Made by a program: the position numbers and the translations under genes. This document shows positions 61,508 through 64,000 of a stretch of 64,000 bases of DNA, one piece after another. Under the pieces are notes generated by a model that was given only the letters and a program-made list of their open reading frames with translations, was not told where the DNA came from and did no database searches. Position 1 is the stretch's first letter; every line of letters begins with the position of its first letter. This stretch comes from Vagococcus zengguangii (GTDB taxonomy: Bacteria; Bacillota; Bacilli; Lactobacillales; Vagococcaceae). Location: contig NZ_CP039712.1 in the NCBI RefSeq assembly GCF_005145005.1, forward strand, positions 1,532,501 through 1,596,500, given 5' to 3'.

Positions 61508-63241
61508 ATGTCGGAAACAAACTTGAAGAAGAAAAAAGATTTGACTAAGATTAAAACGCCTCATACTTACGTCATTATCTTTGGTGTTGTTGTCTTCGCA
61601 TGGTTGCTAACATTCTTAGTACCGGCCGGAAAATTCAATACAACTGATATTGAATACAAAGATGCTAATGGCGAAATTGCAACAAAAACGGTCTTAGACC
61701 AAGATTCATTCCGCTATCAATACAACTTAGATGGCAATGTAGTTATCGATAAATTAGAAGATTTAGTTAACGATGAAACTAAATTGGAAGAAATCGGTGT
61801 AGCTCAGGCGGACGTTGAAGCGTTAATCGCTGAAGGTCCAGAAAACATTTCACAATCTGCTTTAGATGAAGCAAACTTAACAGATGATACACTGTATGAC
61901 TTATACGGTAAAGATATTTATGATACGTCAAAAAAATTACACAAAACAGCTAAATTATGGGGAACAGATGACTTCGGTGGTTTTGGTTTCCTAAACTTCG
62001 TTTTCGAAGGTTTAGTATCTGGTGATAAATATGGATCAGCTGTCGGAATTGCTGCATTGATCCTAGTCGTAGGTGGTGCCTTTGGTATTATCATGCGAAC
62101 TGGTGCAATCGATGCTGGTATTTATGCCTTCATTAGTAAAACAAAAGGTTTGGAAAAATTCGCTTTACCATTATTATTCTTTGCCTTTTCATTTGGTGGC
62201 GCAACTTTCGGAATGGCTGAAGAAGTTATCCCATTCTCTATGGTAATGGTTCCGTTTGTTATTGCCTTAGGTTATAACTCCATTGTTGCCGTAACCGTGA
62301 CCTATGTCGCGTCACAAGTCGGGAATGCTGCTTCTTGGATGAGTCCATTTAGTGTGGCAGTTGCCCAAGGTATCGCAGGTGTACCCGTTCTTTCAGGTGC
62401 AACTTTCCGTTTAATTATGTGGGTGGTGATTACAGGAGCTGCCGCAGCGTACATGATGATTTACGCTGAAAAAATCCGTAAAAATCCATTAGCTTCAGAA
62501 ACTTATGAATCAGATCAACATTTCCGTGATCAAATTCAAAAAACTTCTGATGAACAAAAACCTTTCTTATTAGGGCATAAATTAGTCCTAGTAGAAATGT
62601 TAGTCGTATTAGTTTGGATCATCTGGGGCGTAACGCAAAAAGGTTACTACATTCCAGAAATCGCTTCTCAATTCTTTGTTATGGGATTAGTAGCAGGTAT
62701 CACTGGTGTCATTTTCAAACTTGACGGTATGGGAATTAACGATATCGCGAAAAGTTTCCAAAATGGTGCTGCTGATTTAGCTGGAACTGCAATTGTTGTA
62801 GGGATGGCTAAAGGTATCTTATTAGTATTAGGTGGTTCTGATGCTGCTCAATACTCAGCTTTAAATACAGTCTTACATTCAATTGGTTCAGCATTATCTG
62901 GTTTACCAGCTTTACTTGGTGCTTGGTTCATGTATATTTTCCAAAGTTTATTCAACTTAGTGGTAACGTCAAACTCTGGACAAGCGGCATTAACAATGCC
63001 AATTATGGCACCTTTAGCTGACTTACTAAATATCCCAAGACAGATTGCTGTCTTAGCTTACCAATTAGGTGCCGGCTTCATGGATGCCTTCACACCCGTT
63101 TCAGCAAGTTTAATCGGGGTACTTGGTGTAGCACATATCGATTGGGCTAAATGGGCTAAATTCCAAATTAAAATGCAAGCATTCTTATTCGTACTAGGTT
63201 GTATTTTTATTGCCATTGCGATAATGATTGGTTTACAATAA
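61508..63241 (+). CDS. YfcC family transporter with a large exposed insertion
   Basis: 577 residues. One membrane segment (about 21-41) is followed by a hydrophilic region of about 110 residues (about 45-155) rich in Asp and Glu, then about ten further segments from residue 175 to the end. Core motifs ALILVVGGAFGIIMRTGAIDAGI and FAFSFGGATFGMAEEVIPF match the YfcC family, annotated as basic amino acid or C4-dicarboxylate carriers. The exposed insertion is typical of the Firmicute members. AAAGGAG precedes the ATG. A membrane peptide and isoaspartyl dipeptidase follow. Confidence 0.9.
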   Translation: MSETNLKKKKDLTKIKTPHTYVIIFGVVVFAWLLTFLVPAGKFNTTDIEYKDANGEIATKTVLDQDSFRYQYNLDGNVVIDKLEDLVNDETKLEEIGVAQADVEALIAEGPENISQSALDEANLTDDTLYDLYGKDIYDTSKKLHKTAKLWGTDDFGGFGFLNFVFEGLVSGDKYGSAVGIAALILVVGGAFGIIMRTGAIDAGIYAFISKTKGLEKFALPLLFFAFSFGGATFGMAEEVIPFSMVMVPFVIALGYNSIVAVTVTYVASQVGNAASWMSPFSVAVAQGIAGVPVLSGATFRLIMWVVITGAAAAYMMIYAEKIRKNPLASETYESDQHFRDQIQKTSDEQKPFLLGHKLVLVEMLVVLVWIIWGVTQKGYYIPEIASQFFVMGLVAGITGVIFKLDGMGINDIAKSFQNGAADLAGTAIVVGMAKGILLVLGGSDAAQYSALNTVLHSIGSALSGLPALLGAWFMYIFQSLFNLVVTSNSGQAALTMPIMAPLADLLNIPRQIAVLAYQLGAGFMDAFTPVSASLIGVLGVAHIDWAKWAKFQIKMQAFLFVLGCIFIAIAIMIGLQ

Positions 63242-63252
63242 TTAGAACATTT

Positions 63253-63284
63253 TGAGCTGAAACTTAGGTTTCAGCTCTTTTTTA
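63253..63284 (+). terminator. Terminator after the YfcC-type gene
   Basis: GAGCTGAAAC pairs with GTTTCAGCTC around loop TTAG, then TTTTTT. Confidence 0.9.
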
Positions 63285-63341
63285 CTATTAATGGGAGCTT
63301 TTTTATCGTAAAATATAGACAAACAATGATGGAGGGCTACA

Positions 63342-63506
63342 ATGAAAGCATTAAAAATTATTACTTACGTTGGTATTTTTTCAAGTATCGTTCTACTAAT
63401 TTCTGGAGTATTTAGCAAAAATTATTACTTAATCGGTGGTGCTGTTCTACTATTCTTAATTTCATTGAGTGACATGAAAAAAGTTAACGATCGTTCTGAC
63501 AACTAA
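63342..63506 (+). CDS. Small membrane protein, 54 residues
   Basis: The ATG has GGAGGG 5-6 bases upstream. Two hydrophobic segments (about 5-24 and 28-43) and a charged C-terminus (DMKKVNDRSDN) form a two-pass membrane peptide. I do not recognise it. It lies between the YfcC-type carrier and iadA. Confidence 0.75.
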   Translation: MKALKIITYVGIFSSIVLLISGVFSKNYYLIGGAVLLFLISLSDMKKVNDRSDN

Positions 63507-63577
63507 TAAAAATTGTTCAAACGCATTTTCATTACTAATGTTATTGATTTACACTATCACAAAAGGAGTGATTCAAC

Positions 63578-64000
63578 ATGATGAAATTAATTAAAAATGC
63601 CGAAGTTTACACACCTGATTATTTGGGCCGAAAAGATTTGTTATTAGCAAATGATAAAATTATCGCTATCGAGGACCAAATCAACGCTGAAGGATTTCCG
63701 GTGCCAGTCGAAGTAATCGATGTCGCTGGTAATATTGTCACACCTGGTTTTGTAGACTGTCATTTCCACTTAACTGGTGGAGGTGGCGAAGGAGGTTATC
63801 AAAACCGCACACCTGAAGTGACATTATCAAAATTAACAACAGCTGGTGTTACAACTGTTGTGGGATGTTTAGGGACTGACGGTATTGGACGTGATATGGT
63901 GGCGCTAATTAGCAAGGCTCGAGGTCTTGAAGTTGAAGGAATTTCAACTTACTTATATGTTGGTTCGTATCGTTTGCCTGTCAAAACAGTAACTGACTCT
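63578..64000 (+). CDS. iadA: Beta-aspartyl (isoaspartyl) dipeptidase, 3' end beyond the window
   Basis: 141 residues are visible; the family is about 390 long. The metal-binding HxH is at His62 and His64 in VDCHFHLTGGGGEGG, followed by the characteristic LTTAGVTTVVGCLGTDG. This zinc enzyme hydrolyses isoaspartyl dipeptides from damaged proteins. AAAGGAG precedes the first of two ATGs by 9 bases. Confidence 0.93.
   Translation, partial: MMKLIKNAEVYTPDYLGRKDLLLANDKIIAIEDQINAEGFPVPVEVIDVAGNIVTPGFVDCHFHLTGGGGEGGYQNRTPEVTLSKLTTAGVTTVVGCLGTDGIGRDMVALISKARGLEVEGISTYLYVGSYRLPVKTVTDS

Overview
The window looks like a chromosomal segment of a low-GC Gram-positive bacterium of the family Enterococcaceae (Enterococcus or Vagococcus-like). 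The evidence is the partial 16S gene, AT-rich coding, GGAGG ribosome-binding sites, sigma-A promoters, T-box and preQ1 leaders, and the families CvfD, IreB, RuvX, CdaA/CdaR, YhaM, EcsAB and PrsA. The genus cannot be fixed from reading alone. Most of the sequence is housekeeping core genome. I see no prophage, insertion sequence, CRISPR array or tRNA gene.

Layout. 1-1750: the 5' part of a 16S rRNA gene on the minus strand, leaving the left edge, with two tandem promoters. 1.9-10.6 kb: small operons for cvfD/ppiB, ferredoxin-NADP reductase, phosphatidylglycerophosphatase, a five-gene phosphatase/nucleotidase/membrane-protein operon, dps with a PerR-like box, and thioredoxin. 10.7-20.8 kb: mutS2, cvpA, zapA, rnhC, an orphan GH24 lysozyme, the ireB-ruvX-DUF1292 operon, ytpR, a universal stress protein, ytpP and an M42 aminopeptidase. 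20.8-26 kb: a methionine ABC importer and a divergent pair of an Rgg-like regulator and an ABC exporter. 26-42 kb: trmB, ecsAB, hit-ytxH, prsA, yhaM with a SbcCD-like pair, a YlbF/YmcA-family protein, a class A PBP, an RluA-type synthase and argS.

42-48.5 kb is the most unusual part. Two arrays of long, covarying palindromes lie immediately downstream of queT and alaS and run into their stop codons. Between the arrays are a preQ1-I riboswitch on queT, a mini-operon encoding a 49-residue protein and a 9-residue Cys-X-Cys peptide that ends at a terminator, and a diacylglycerol-kinase-like gene that may depend on read-through of that terminator. alaS itself has a complete T-box leader.

48.5-64 kb: an alpha/beta hydrolase, the cdaA-cdaR-glmM operon (c-di-AMP and cell-wall precursor), a full-length pyruvate:ferredoxin oxidoreductase with two palindromes at its promoter, an NAD(P)-binding protein, sprT-like and tex, a phosphoesterase, a DUF1149 protein, and a YfcC-type carrier followed by a tiny membrane protein and a truncated isoaspartyl dipeptidase gene.

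Functional links I infer: ferredoxin/flavodoxin reduced by NifJ could exchange electrons with the ferredoxin-NADP reductase; the YfcC carrier and IadA probably form a peptide or amino-acid salvage unit; c-di-AMP synthesis, GlmM, IreB and the PBP all bear on cell-envelope homeostasis.
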